Part shown: positions 6,593-15,260 of the stretch, in pieces
Layout: each line of letters opens with the position of its first letter
How positions within the stretch are numbered: the stretch's first letter is position 1
From: JBDZUZ01 sp040255445
GTDB lineage: Bacteria > Planctomycetota > Phycisphaerae > Phycisphaerales > UBA1924
Assembly (NCBI GenBank): GCA_040255445.1
Contig: JBDZUZ010000019.1
Span: 1-33,400, forward strand
Length of the DNA: 33,400 bases
Reading direction: 5' to 3'
Program-made: the position numbers and the translations under genes
Notes under the pieces: generated by a model
Databases searched by the model: none
Told to the model about the DNA's origin: nothing
What the model saw: only the letters and a program-made list of their open reading frames with translations

Positions 6593-8146
6593 TTACGCGG
6601 CCTTGCGGCGCTTTGCGGCTGTCTTCTTCGGCGCGGGCTTCTTCGCGGGCGGCTTCTTCGCCGGCAGCTTCTTCGTCGCCTTGCGCGCGGCGGGCTTTTT
6701 CGCTGTGTTTGTACGCGGCTTGGTGGTCTTTCGCGCTGGGCGGCGCTTGCGCGGAGCGGTCGGTGCTGCTTCGGTCGCGATGCTCGTTGCGCGCGGATCT
6801 GTGCTGCTCGAAGCGGGCGATGCGGCGATCGTCGGCGACTGTGATGCGGCCGCGCTGGACTGCATCGGCAGGCTGAAGGTCTCGCCGCGGCGGGCTTTTT
6901 CGAGGCGGCGGGCGAGCTGGGCGAGGACCCACTGGTCCTGGTCGCGGCCGAGGAAGGTGTCGGTGTAGCCGAGTTCATCGAGCGTGTCGGCGAGGTAGAA
7001 GCGGAGGGCGTCCGCGCTCATGCGGGCGGTGAGTGTGCACAGGCCCGCCGCAGCGCGCCCGATCGCGAGCGGGCTCGAGGCCTGCTGGAGTTCGGCGTGG
7101 ACCACGGCTTCCTGCTGGGGGGTGGTGTGCAGCTCGCGGTTGCGGAGCATGCGGTCGGCGCGTTCGAGGGAGTCGAAGCCGCCGGAGTCATCAAGGCAAC
7201 CCAGGCGGACCGCGGCGAGGCGGAGCATGGTCTCGGCCTCGTCGCCGCTGATGCGGGCGGCGGCCTCGGCGTAGAGCTGGCGCTCCGAGTCGGTCAGGTT
7301 GTCGGCGGTGGCGGCCCACGCGGCGATGATGCGCGAAGCGGTCCGCGCGATCTTCGAGTGGCGCGGCTGCGAGGCGGCGATCACGAGCGAGCCGGCGAGT
7401 CGGCGCATGGTGTCGCGCGCTGGGTCGCCCGCGGGCGCGAGCGGGCGGAGGGCTGCGGCGGTCGGCGCTGCGCTGGCCGCGAGCGGGCGGCGGCCGATCA
7501 TGCGGTCGGTCAGCGTCAGCCGCGGTTGCGAGCGGGCGAGGACCGCGGCGGCCTCGATGAGGTGGCGGGCGAGGTCGGCATCGTTGGGGCTATCGGCATC
7601 GATCTGATTGCCCAGGGAGAGCCGGCTGCAGTCGAGGCGGAGGGGAAAGAGGCTGGTGTAGCTCAGCGGGCGGGGCGCGGCCCAGTCGAACCACGCGGCC
7701 TCGGCCTCGGGGCGTTCGAGCGTGGTCGCCTGGACACCGTCGGACGAGAGGAACGAGACGGCGGCATCGAGCACGAACTCCTCGCAGGCGCGAGCGGGGG
7801 ACATGAGGCGCTCGACGCGGAACCAGTCGCACGAGCCGCCGCCAGAAGTTGGTGTGAGGGGCGTGGCCCAGGCGCCGGGGTTGATGACGCCGATGCGGAT
7901 GGGGCGCTGGGGCCAGTCCTGGCGGTCGTGCCAGCGGGCGAGCTGCTCGCGCATATCGGACTGGGGCGCGGGCAGGCCCAGATTCTCGGCGCCCTGCCGG
8001 GCGAGTTCGGCGGTACCGGCGATGGCGCGGACCGCGGCTCCCGAGACGCGCAAAGTGGCGTTGCGCCACCAGCTGCTGGGCCAGGGCTCGGCGGAGCGTC
8101 CGGGAACCGTGGAATCGGCGCGGCTGCTGTGCTGGTGGTGCGTCAT
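6593..8146 (-). CDS. Unknown protein with a lysine/alanine-rich histone-H1-like tail
   Basis: The 517-residue product has a globular N-terminal and central part of unknown family (about 1-440): an N-terminal stretch of about 80 residues, a region starting IRIGVINPGAW near 85, and a long helical alpha-repeat-like part from about 190 with conserved-looking Arg/Asp patterns and no obvious catalytic motif. Residues about 461-517 are an extremely basic Lys/Ala/Pro/Arg tail with repeated AKKP and PAKK motifs like eukaryotic histone H1 and bacterial H1-like or AlgP tails, which bind DNA or RNA without sequence specificity. A nucleic-acid-associated role is inferred from the tail alone. ATG 8146 is chosen by length. 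The transcript would end in tandem B-A hairpins. Confidence 0.82.
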   Translation of the reverse strand: MTHHQHSSRADSTVPGRSAEPWPSSWWRNATLRVSGAAVRAIAGTAELARQGAENLGLPAPQSDMREQLARWHDRQDWPQRPIRIGVINPGAWATPLTPTSGGGSCDWFRVERLMSPARACEEFVLDAAVSFLSSDGVQATTLERPEAEAAWFDWAAPRPLSYTSLFPLRLDCSRLSLGNQIDADSPNDADLARHLIEAAAVLARSQPRLTLTDRMIGRRPLAASAAPTAAALRPLAPAGDPARDTMRRLAGSLVIAASQPRHSKIARTASRIIAAWAATADNLTDSERQLYAEAAARISGDEAETMLRLAAVRLGCLDDSGGFDSLERADRMLRNRELHTTPQQEAVVHAELQQASSPLAIGRAAAGLCTLTARMSADALRFYLADTLDELGYTDTFLGRDQDQWVLAQLARRLEKARRGETFSLPMQSSAAASQSPTIAASPASSSTDPRATSIATEAAPTAPRKRRPARKTTKPRTNTAKKPAARKATKKLPAKKPPAKKPAPKKTAAKRRKAA

Positions 8147-8195
8147 CGCCGGTGAGATCGGCGGTAAGGCGGCTCGGGTTGGCGGCGAGTCATCG

Positions 8196-8232
8196 CGAAA
8201 ACGAACACCGCCCGCGGCGTGCGCGGGCGGTG
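8196..8232 (-). terminator. Intrinsic terminator of the sdh operon
   Basis: On the minus strand, a perfect 10-bp stem (CACCGCCCGC at 8206-8215 pairing with GCGGGCGGTG at 8223-8232) with a 7-nt loop is followed by TTCGTTTTCG. It lies 68 nt after the sdhB stop, so it fits Rho-independent termination of the leftward sdh genes and separates them from the next leftward gene. Confidence 0.8.
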
Positions 8233-8300
8233 CGGGGGGTTCGGAGGATTCGGAGTGGGTTGGCGGCGGCGGTCTGTAACGCGTGCGCCGGCCGCGCGGC

Positions 8301-9221
8301 TTAGCCGCGGAAGAAGCGGGCGATCGAGTGGATGGTGACGGCGCGGCCGATCGCGCCGATCGACTCGGTCAGCGGGATGTGCTTGGGGCAGACCTTGACG
8401 CAGTTCTGGGCGTTGCCGCAGTCGTTGATGCCGCCGGGGCCCATCAGCTCATCGAGGCGGTCTTTCTTGAGGCGGGAGCCGGTCTCGTGCTCGTTGAAGA
8501 GGCGGGCCTGGCTGATGGCGTGGGCGCCGATGAAGGCGGTGTCCCACTGGGACTTATCGGGTTCGAGGTTGTACTGGGGGCAGGCCTCGAGGCAGCAGCC
8601 GCAGGACATGCATGTCGAGAGCACGTAGCGGGTCTGCTGGTGCTCGGGGGCTTCGGTCGGGCCGCGGCCGAGGTTGTAGGTGCCGTCGATGGGGACCCAG
8701 GCCTTGATGCGCTTGAGCGCGTGAAAGAGGCGCTCGCGGTCGACCCAGAGGTCGCGGATGACGGGGAATTTGGTCATGGGCTCGAGGCTGACGATGTCAC
8801 CCTCGTTGGGGGCGTACTCGTCCATCAGCGCGGAGCAACTCTGGCGCACCTTGCCGTTGATGACCATGGTGCAGGAGCCGCAGACTTCCTCGAGGCAGCC
8901 CGAGTCCCAGACGGGCGGGGTCGTGGTCTTGCCGTCGACGGTGACGGGGTTGGCGGCGATCTGCTGGAGGCAGGAGATGACGTTGCTGCCGCGGTAGGCG
9001 GGGACCTCGAACTCTTCCCAGAAGGAAGGCTTGCCGGGACCGTCGCAGCGCTTGATGCGGATGCGGATCTTGCGGCCGACCTTGGCGCCGCGGCGCTCGG
9101 GGTTCTTGCCGTGGGGCGCCTTGTCGGGGTGCGCATCGGTGTTCTGGGGGACCGGCCTGCCGATGGGCGCAGCGGCCTGCTTGGGGTCGGCGGGGGCGGT
9201 TGAGGTGCCGAGTGAACTCAT
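8301..9221 (-). CDS. sdhB: Succinate dehydrogenase/fumarate reductase iron-sulfur subunit
   Basis: This 306-residue subunit carries electrons from the FAD subunit to the membrane anchor of complex II. All three cluster motifs are visible: the [2Fe-2S] ligands in SGCLEEVCGSC with a later Cys at VRQSC, the [4Fe-4S] motif CMSCGCCLEACP, and the [3Fe-4S] motif CGNAQNCVKVCPKHIPL. The family is usually about 240-260 residues; the extra length is a Pro/Ala/Lys-rich N-terminal extension of about 48 residues before the ferredoxin fold starts. It is the last gene of the sdhC-sdhA-sdhB order, 52 nt after sdhA, and is followed by a strong terminator. Function is firm. Confidence 0.96.
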   Translation of the reverse strand: MSSLGTSTAPADPKQAAAPIGRPVPQNTDAHPDKAPHGKNPERRGAKVGRKIRIRIKRCDGPGKPSFWEEFEVPAYRGSNVISCLQQIAANPVTVDGKTTTPPVWDSGCLEEVCGSCTMVINGKVRQSCSALMDEYAPNEGDIVSLEPMTKFPVIRDLWVDRERLFHALKRIKAWVPIDGTYNLGRGPTEAPEHQQTRYVLSTCMSCGCCLEACPQYNLEPDKSQWDTAFIGAHAISQARLFNEHETGSRLKKDRLDELMGPGGINDCGNAQNCVKVCPKHIPLTESIGAIGRAVTIHSIARFFRG

Positions 9222-9273
9222 GGTGGCGGTGACTCCGTGCGCGGAGTGGAGGGAGCGGGGTTGAGCGAGCTGA

Positions 9274-11256
9274 TCAGTTGGTGGCGGCGGCGACGGGCTG
9301 GGGGTGCGGCTTGTCCGCGGCCTTGCCGTCCTTCTTGCCGTATGTGCGGGCGGTGGGTTTGATGAGGTCGGCGTCGATGTCCTCGAGCGCGATGGAAACA
9401 GAGTTGGACGCGGCGTTGTAGGACGCGACGGTGGCCTTCATGAACTGCTCGTCGTTGCGGTCGGGGTAGTCGGTGCGGTAGTGGGCGCCGCGGCTCTCCT
9501 TGCGGGTCATCGCGCCCTTCACGAGCGCTTCGGCGAGGCTGAGCATGTCGCCGATCGCGCGGGTGTAGCTGAGGGTCTGGTTGGTCCAGACGGCGTTGTC
9601 GGAAAGACGCAGGCGGCTGTAGCGCTCTTTGAGCTCTTCGATCTTGCGGAGCGCCTGCTCGAGGCGGGCCTGGGTGCGGACGACGGTGCACGCCGCGGTC
9701 ATCTCCTCGCCCAGCTCGCGGCCGATGGCGTAGGGGTTGATCGCGTTGTCGGGCTTCTGGCCGGACTTGACGGTGGCGATGAGGCGGTCGGCCTTCTCCT
9801 TCTCCTGCTGCACAACTTTGTCGTACACCGCGGCGGGGAGCTTGTCGGACATCGTGACGCCGGGCTTCTGGGCGAGGTCGTTGATGTAGTTGACGACCGA
9901 GACGCCGCAGAAGAGGCCGTCGAAGAGGCAGGAGAGGAGCGCGTTGGCGCCCAGGCGGTTCGCGCCGTGGTAGGCGTAGTTGACCTCGCCGAAGGCGTAG
10001 AGCCCCGGGACGTTGGTCATCATGTTGTTGGGAGCGCCCGGCTGCATACCCAGGCCGACCTCGGCCTGGATCGGGGCGCGGGCGCCGGACTTGTGCTTGG
10101 GGAGCGGGTTGTTCGGGTTGTAGCTGCCCTTGGTGAACTGCGTCCAGAGGCCGCCCATCGAGTAGTGCACCGCGGGGAAGATCTTCATGGGGACTTCGCG
10201 GGGGTCATCGCCCACGAACTTCTCGTAGATCTCGAGGATGCCGCCGAGCTTGGTGGTGAGGTAGTCGGGGTCCTTGTGCGTGAGGTCCAGGTAGACCTGG
10301 TTCTCGCCGTTGACGCCCATGCCCTCATTCACGCAGATGTCGAAGATCTCGCGGGTCGCGATGTCACGCGGCACGATGTTGCCGTACGCCGGGTAGCGCT
10401 CTTCGAGGAAGTAGTACCGTTCGTTCTCGGGGATGTCGCGCGGATCGCGGGTGTCGCCTTTGGTGCGGGGGACCCAGACGCGGCCGCCCTCGCCGCGGGC
10501 CGATTCGCTCATGAGGCGGAGTTTGTCGGCGCCGGGGATCGCGGTCGGGTGGACCTGGATCATCTCCGGGTTGCCGTACTTGACGCCGGCTTTGAAGCAG
10601 CGGGCCGCGGCGGCGCCGGTGCACATGACGCTGTTGGTGCTCTTGCCGAAGACCAGGCCGCAGCCGCCGGTGGCCATGACGACGGCATCGGCGCGGAAGG
10701 CGCGGATCTGCATCGTGCGCATGTCCTGGGCGACGATGCCGACGCAACGATCGCCCTCGATCACCGGCCACAAGAACTCCCAAAACTCGTACTTGTTGAC
10801 CGAGCCCTGAGCTTCGTAGCGGCGGGTCTGCTCATCGAGGGCGTAGAGGAGCTGCTGGCCGGTGGTGGCGCCGGCGAAGTGCGTGCGCTTGAAGAGCGAG
10901 CCGCCGAAGAGGCGGAGGTCGCGGTTGCCTTCTTCGGTGCGGTTGAAGGGCACGCCCATGCGGTCGAGCAGGTCGATGATCTTGGGCGCCCAGCAGGCCA
11001 TCTCGAGCACGGGGTGCTGGTCGGCGAGGAAGTCGCCGCCGTAGATGGTTTCATCGAAGTGTTCGTATTCGGAGTACCCCTGCTGGCGGGCGACCTCGTT
11101 GCAGGCGTTGATGCCGCCCTGAGCGCAGACGGAGTGGCTGCGCTTGACGGGGACCATCGAGAAGAGGTCGACGGCCGCGCCGGCTTCGGCGATGCGGACG
11201 GTCGCGGCGAGGCCCGCGAGGCCTCCGCCGACGACGATGACGCGCTGTTGTGCCAT
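9274..11256 (-). CDS. sdhA: Succinate dehydrogenase/fumarate reductase flavoprotein subunit
   Basis: This 660-residue subunit oxidises succinate to fumarate using covalently bound FAD. The dinucleotide motif GGGLAGLAA is at residues 10-18, the FAD-attachment/substrate segment HSVCAQGGINA follows near residue 43, and YHGANRLGANALLSCLFDG marks the C-terminal part of the FAD domain. ATG 11256 is chosen over an in-frame start at 11307 because it has a GGAG upstream and places the dinucleotide fold at the usual distance from the N-terminus. The sequence class looks like the B-type (Bacillus-like) enzyme, consistent with the single large cytochrome subunit encoded upstream. It is the middle gene of the operon, 162 nt after sdhC. 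Confidence 0.97.
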   Translation of the reverse strand: MAQQRVIVVGGGLAGLAATVRIAEAGAAVDLFSMVPVKRSHSVCAQGGINACNEVARQQGYSEYEHFDETIYGGDFLADQHPVLEMACWAPKIIDLLDRMGVPFNRTEEGNRDLRLFGGSLFKRTHFAGATTGQQLLYALDEQTRRYEAQGSVNKYEFWEFLWPVIEGDRCVGIVAQDMRTMQIRAFRADAVVMATGGCGLVFGKSTNSVMCTGAAAARCFKAGVKYGNPEMIQVHPTAIPGADKLRLMSESARGEGGRVWVPRTKGDTRDPRDIPENERYYFLEERYPAYGNIVPRDIATREIFDICVNEGMGVNGENQVYLDLTHKDPDYLTTKLGGILEIYEKFVGDDPREVPMKIFPAVHYSMGGLWTQFTKGSYNPNNPLPKHKSGARAPIQAEVGLGMQPGAPNNMMTNVPGLYAFGEVNYAYHGANRLGANALLSCLFDGLFCGVSVVNYINDLAQKPGVTMSDKLPAAVYDKVVQQEKEKADRLIATVKSGQKPDNAINPYAIGRELGEEMTAACTVVRTQARLEQALRKIEELKERYSRLRLSDNAVWTNQTLSYTRAIGDMLSLAEALVKGAMTRKESRGAHYRTDYPDRNDEQFMKATVASYNAASNSVSIALEDIDADLIKPTARTYGKKDGKAADKPHPQPVAAATN

Positions 11257-11418
11257 GAGTGAGTTCTCCGCGGGCTTGTCGGGCGTTGGTCGGCGCGGGT
11301 GCCGCACGCGGTCTCACGCGGGGCGGGGCGTCGGGGGCCCGGTTGTTGTTTTCGTCTGTTGATTCGTGTGGCGGCCGCGTCCGGATGAGCGCGGATGGGT
11401 GTCTGTCAGGTCTTGCGG

Positions 11419-12285
11419 TCAGGGTTGCTGGTGGGCGGTGGGCGTTGCGGCCGGCTGCGCCGGCGCCTCGACTGTGATCGTCGCTTCCTTGTGGTGCATC
11501 CGGGCTTCGACCGCGCGGGCGTCGTTGGGGTCGAGTGTGGCGAAGCCGATCACCGATGCCCAGCCCATGACCATGAGCCCTGCCCCGAGACCGGCGCACA
11601 CATACCCCCACCGCTGCTGCGCGGAGCGGCTGATGGTCAGACCCCAGGTGATCGCGGCGGTCCACAGGCCGTTGGCGAAGTGGAAGACCAGCAGCGTGAC
11701 GCCGATGAAGTAGAGCAGCGAAACCATTACGCCCAGGCCGGTGATGCCTTCGGTCCCGCCGCGGAGCGCGGCGGCGAGCGTCGAGGCGGAGTACTCGTGC
11801 GACCACTTGGTGCCGTCGGGGACGAGGAAGGTCCAGCCCCAGCGGAGCGTGGCGACGTGGTAGATGATGAAGAGGATGCCGATATAGCCGCTGATGCGCT
11901 GCAGTGTGTACCGCCAGTTGGCCTGGTAGGCGTAGCGCGTCGTGTTCGACTTGCCGGTCAGGGCGTAGTAGAAGCCCAGGATCGAGTGGAACGCGATCGA
12001 GACCCAGAGCGTGATCTCGATGAGGAGCAGGTGCGGGATCTGCTCGTTGATCCAGATCACTTCCTCGGCGAAGTAGGCGACGCCGCCTTCACGGAGGCTG
12101 GGCTCGGCGCCCAGGTCCGGCTCGCCGCGGAGCGCGAGGCCGCCCCAGAGGATCGAGGAGTTCGTGACAAGGTGCGCGATCAGGAAGACGCCGATGGGCA
12201 CGATGCCGGTCAGCGAGTGGAGCCGGCGGAGCAGGTGGTAGTGGCGGTCGAGGAAGTTGATCTTCGTTGCGGGATTCGTGGTCAC
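11419..12285 (-). CDS. sdhC: Succinate dehydrogenase cytochrome b subunit (B-type, single anchor)
   Basis: The 288-residue membrane anchor of complex II binds haem b and passes electrons to quinone. Five transmembrane segments can be seen, with histidines at expected haem-ligand positions: RRLHSLTG near the first helix, LIAHLVTNSS, AFHSILGFYYAL, IIYHVATLRW and VFHFANGLWTA. The presence of one long anchor, no separate sdhD and several helix histidines matches the di-haem type of Bacillus and Wolinella. It is longer than the roughly 200-260 usual for the family because of a loop between helices 1 and 2 and a Pro/Ala-rich C-terminal tail. It follows the DUF1844 gene by 62 nt and precedes sdhA. 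Confidence 0.92.
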   Translation of the reverse strand: MTTNPATKINFLDRHYHLLRRLHSLTGIVPIGVFLIAHLVTNSSILWGGLALRGEPDLGAEPSLREGGVAYFAEEVIWINEQIPHLLLIEITLWVSIAFHSILGFYYALTGKSNTTRYAYQANWRYTLQRISGYIGILFIIYHVATLRWGWTFLVPDGTKWSHEYSASTLAAALRGGTEGITGLGVMVSLLYFIGVTLLVFHFANGLWTAAITWGLTISRSAQQRWGYVCAGLGAGLMVMGWASVIGFATLDPNDARAVEARMHHKEATITVEAPAQPAATPTAHQQP

Positions 12286-12347
12286 GGATGTTCGCCCTTG
12301 AGCGGCCGCGCTGCGGGGCGCGGCGGTGGTCGTTGCGTTGGTTTGAA

Positions 12348-12914
12348 TCAGGGGGCCGAGAAGCCGGACATGCCCGGGCCCGACATGCCGGGGCCTGCCA
12401 TGCCGGGACCGCTCATGCCTGGACCGGAGATCCCGGGGCCGCCCTGACCGCCGCCGGCTCCGACCTTGCGGACCTTGCCCTCGGCGACGGCCTTCTCGAC
12501 GACCTTGGAGATCTCAACGAATTCGAGGCGCAGCTCGCTGACGGTGCGGGAGAGGAGTTGATCCTCTTCCTCCGACAGGTTGCCCTTGGTCTTGTCCTGC
12601 AGCACGCCGAGCATGTCGATGTAGACCTTGGCGAGCTCGAGCGAGACCATCGCCTGGCCGGTCTTGGGGTCGGGGAAGGCGCCCAGGTAGCTGAGCGCCT
12701 GCGTTACGAGGAGGGAGATGAGGTCGGGGAGGCCGACCTTGTCGCCGGGGCCGGGGGGGCCGCCGGGGATGCCGGACTGCTGCGACTCACCCGCGGCGGG
12801 CTTCGCGGCGGGCTTGCTCGCGGCGGATTTCTGGGCGAGGCGTTCCTTCTCGGCCTGGGCCTGCGACTTCCAATCGGTGTCGACGATAATCTTGGGTTGC
12901 TCGTCCGAGGCCAT
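12348..12914 (-). CDS. DUF1844 domain protein with C-terminal GPGMSG repeats
   Basis: The 188-residue product has a Lys/Ala/Pro-rich N-terminal region (about 1-60), a DUF1844 domain at about 61-140 (recognisable from DLISLLVTQALSYLGAF, AKVYIDMLGVLQDKTKGNL and EEDQLLSRTVSELR) and a Gly/Pro/Met-rich tail from about 155. The tail has about five near-exact GPGM(S/A) units, also repeated at the DNA level over 12363-12430. DUF1844 proteins have no assigned biochemical function that I know. ATG 12914 is chosen because AAGGA lies just upstream; the open frame continues far beyond it without support. It precedes sdhC by 62 nt on the same strand, so cotranscription with sdhCAB is likely. Confidence 0.88.
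   Translation of the reverse strand: MASDEQPKIIVDTDWKSQAQAEKERLAQKSAASKPAAKPAAGESQQSGIPGGPPGPGDKVGLPDLISLLVTQALSYLGAFPDPKTGQAMVSLELAKVYIDMLGVLQDKTKGNLSEEEDQLLSRTVSELRLEFVEISKVVEKAVAEGKVRKVGAGGGQGGPGISGPGMSGPGMAGPGMSGPGMSGFSAP
12363..12430 (-). repeat. In-gene tandem repeat coding for GPGMSG units
   Basis: Degenerate 12- to 15-nt units built on the pattern CCGGGNCCNNNCATG run through the 3' end of the DUF1844 gene and encode the collagen-like GPGM(S/A) tail. Unit differences are mostly synonymous or Ser/Ala changes. Confidence 0.75.
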
Positions 12915-13113
12915 TTCGGGTCCTTGGGTTCGGGTAGATTGGCGAGGGACGCGGCGGCGGCACGCGGGGCGTGCGTTGGCCGGGTGCGTCGTCGGTGTGT
13001 TCGGTCGATTGTAGCGGGTTGATGCGGTTGACCGGGCGATCGGCGGGGTTGGCGGGGCTGTCATCGGGGCTGCCGATTGGGCTGCCAACGGGATCGCGGA
13101 CCGCGGCACGGAC

Positions 13114-14628
13114 ATGGAGAACAGCGGGATGAAGGATCGGATCACCTGGCTGGACATGAGTCGGGCCACGCATCTGGACACGCATCAGGGCCCGCATCAG
13201 GGCCCGCATCGGGGCTCGAGGCCGGTTGCCATTGCTCAATCGGGCCGGGTCGCGGCGGGGCTCGCCGCGGCGGCTGTCCTCGCGCTCGCCGCGGGGGGGT
13301 GCGGGACGGGCCGGACCAGCCCGCTGCCGACGACGACCGTTACCGCCCGGGACTTCGCAGCGCCCAACGCCGATCCGGCGGTGCTGGCGGACCTGCCGCC
13401 GGACACACAGCAGATCCCCCCCGGCACCCAGCGGTCGGGGTCGATCGCCGATGCCCCGGGGGTGGTGCTGACGGGTCCCCTGGCGGCGAGCGAGGGGATC
13501 CTGGATGTGACCGCGGTGCCGGGAGCGCCGGCGCCGGGATCGATCGTGGCGATGGACGGCGTCGCGCTCGCCGCGACGCAGGGCGAGGGCAACGGCGCGA
13601 GCGAGGGCGCGGGCGAGGGCGCCGCAGCGAGTGCCGACCAGCCGCCCGCCGCGGTCGCATCGGTGTTCGTCGATGCCAAGATCGGCGATGTGAACGGGAA
13701 GCCGATCTACGCGACGAGTTTCCTGGAGCCGCTGGCGGCGCGTCTGCGTGCCGAGGCGGAGAAAATGCCGCGAGCGGAGTGGATGAAGTTCGCACGCGAA
13801 CGCATTCGCGAGGAACTGGACCGGTTTGTCGAGGATGAGCTGCTGCGCGCGGAGGCGATGGCTTCGCTCACGCCCGAGCAGAAGCAGGGCCTTTTCGCGT
13901 TCATGAATCGCCTGGGCCAGGACATCCAGAGCCAGAACTACGGCAGCCGCGAGCGTGCGAACCGGCGGCTGTACGAGACCGAGGGCAAGAGCTTCGATCA
14001 GTACCTCGAAGACCGGCGCCAGCGGGAGCTGATCCAGTTCCAGCTCGCGCAGAAGGTGTACAGGCGGGTGAACGTGAGCTGGCGCGATATCCAACTCACG
14101 TACGAGCGCTTCTACGACGAGTTCAACCCGCCCCCGACGGCGGTCTTCCGGGTTGTGCAGTCGCCCGCGGACGATGATGCCCGGGTCGGCGCGATCAGGG
14201 CGCACCTGGACTCGTCGGCGCCGTTCGAAGCGCTCGCGAAGGACAACGCGCTTAACGGCTACAAGCCCGACACGGGCGGGCTGGAGGAGCGACGCTTCAG
14301 CGGGGCGATGAGCGAGGCGGAATTCTTCGCGAACCCGACGCTGAACGACGCCGCTCGCGCGCTCGAGCCGGGCCAGACAGCGGGGCCGCTCACGCTGGGC
14401 ACGTCGCTCTACTGGATCCATCTCGAGTCCCTGGAGCAGGACTCGTTGCCGATCTACGAGGCGCAGCTGCAGCTGGAAAACCGTCTCCGCGAGCTGCGGG
14501 TGAACTTCGAGAAGAACAAGTACCTGCGGCGGCTGCGGGACCGGGCGAGCATGACCGATCTCAATCAGATGGTCGATCGACTGGTCGAGATCGCGGCGGA
14601 CCGGTATCTCTCCGCGCCGGCGGAATGA
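13114..14628 (+). CDS. Exported peptidyl-prolyl isomerase-like (SurA/PrsA type) protein
   Basis: The 504-residue product has a hydrophobic segment at about 45-60 ending AAGGCGTG, which is lipobox-like with Cys63, so it is probably a lipoprotein or exported. A low-complexity Ala/Gly/Pro/Glu region follows to about 185. Then comes a SurA/PrsA-like N-domain (about 188-330, starting with the IGDVNGKPIYATSFLEPL motif typical of these chaperones) and a PPIC-type parvulin-like domain at about 335-455. It would help fold exported proteins; catalytic activity is not certain. Near the N-terminus HQGPHQGPH is encoded by an imperfect DNA repeat. ATG 13132 has a better-placed GGAG than 13114, so the start may be six codons later. 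Confidence 0.78.
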   Translation: MENSGMKDRITWLDMSRATHLDTHQGPHQGPHRGSRPVAIAQSGRVAAGLAAAAVLALAAGGCGTGRTSPLPTTTVTARDFAAPNADPAVLADLPPDTQQIPPGTQRSGSIADAPGVVLTGPLAASEGILDVTAVPGAPAPGSIVAMDGVALAATQGEGNGASEGAGEGAAASADQPPAAVASVFVDAKIGDVNGKPIYATSFLEPLAARLRAEAEKMPRAEWMKFARERIREELDRFVEDELLRAEAMASLTPEQKQGLFAFMNRLGQDIQSQNYGSRERANRRLYETEGKSFDQYLEDRRQRELIQFQLAQKVYRRVNVSWRDIQLTYERFYDEFNPPPTAVFRVVQSPADDDARVGAIRAHLDSSAPFEALAKDNALNGYKPDTGGLEERRFSGAMSEAEFFANPTLNDAARALEPGQTAGPLTLGTSLYWIHLESLEQDSLPIYEAQLQLENRLRELRVNFEKNKYLRRLRDRASMTDLNQMVDRLVEIAADRYLSAPAE

Positions 14629-14663
14629 TCTGACCGCGAGTCACGTGTCTGGCTTGCAGCTGA

Positions 14664-15260
14664 GTGTTTCTGCGGGGGGCGTGTGTGGGGCGGACGCGTG
14701 GGAGCGGTGCGTTCTGGCGGCGGTGGCTGCGCGATGCGACATCGCGGCTGTCCCGCGCTGTGCGGCGGCGCTGGCGGCGGCTGATGGTCGCGGCCCGGCT
14801 CGCCACCCCCACTGCTGATGAACTCGCCAAGCGAGTCGGCCGCAGAGGCGAGCGGATCGCGGCGGTGCATCTGAAACGTGCGGGCTATCGGATCCTGGGG
14901 CGCAATCTCCTGCTGACCTTCGGCGAGGCTGACATCCTCGCGCTCGCGCCCGATGGGCTCACGATCGTGCTGGTCGAGGTCAAGACCCGCGAACGGCCGG
15001 TCGATGGGCCCGCGCTCACGATGACGGTCTCGCCCGAGGCCGCGGTGACGGCGGAGAAGCACCGCAAGCTGGTCGCCATCCTCGACTGCCTGACGCGGGC
15101 GAATCGTTGGGAGGACCGGCCGCGGCGGATCGATGTCGTCGGCGTGGAGTGGAGCGCCTCAGCACGCTCGAAGCCGACGGTGCGGCACCACGAGGGCGTG
15201 TGGAAGCGCAGCGCGATGCCCGCGGCGACCGCGGGTTCAGCCGGCGTCGGCCTCGGCTGA
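14664..15260 (+). CDS. UPF0102/YraN family protein (endonuclease-like fold)
   Basis: The 198-residue product contains the UPF0102 core: GRRGERIAAVHLKRAGYRILGRN (read in parts at about 59-81), the restriction-endonuclease-like strand with GEADILA at 87-93 and IVLVEVKTR at about 101-109, and AEKHRKLV further on. Glu88, Asp90, Glu105 and Lys107 occupy the positions expected of a PD-(D/E)XK-type site. The cellular role of the family is not settled. The frame starts at GTG 14664, giving a basic amphipathic N-terminal extension; ATG 14784 would give the usual family length, so the start is open. The 3' end overlaps the convergent histidine kinase gene by 24 nt. Confidence 0.85.
   Translation: MFLRGACVGRTRGSGAFWRRWLRDATSRLSRAVRRRWRRLMVAARLATPTADELAKRVGRRGERIAAVHLKRAGYRILGRNLLLTFGEADILALAPDGLTIVLVEVKTRERPVDGPALTMTVSPEAAVTAEKHRKLVAILDCLTRANRWEDRPRRIDVVGVEWSASARSKPTVRHHEGVWKRSAMPAATAGSAGVGLG

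Noticed and set aside
6249..6932. Open frames made of repeats (CHRLCSESRCFP and similar) across the A-B units
   Set aside because: Stems show paired base changes and wobble pairs, which fits selection on structure and not on a peptide; the frames also overlap the histone-tail gene.
9304..11262. 652-residue plus-strand open frame
   Set aside because: It is the antisense of sdhA; composition is Val/Gly/Glu/Ala-skewed and the opposite strand encodes an unmistakable flavoprotein.
14664..14784. Separate small gene ahead of the YraN core
   Set aside because: It is in frame with YraN without a stop codon, so it is either an N-terminal extension or untranslated leader.
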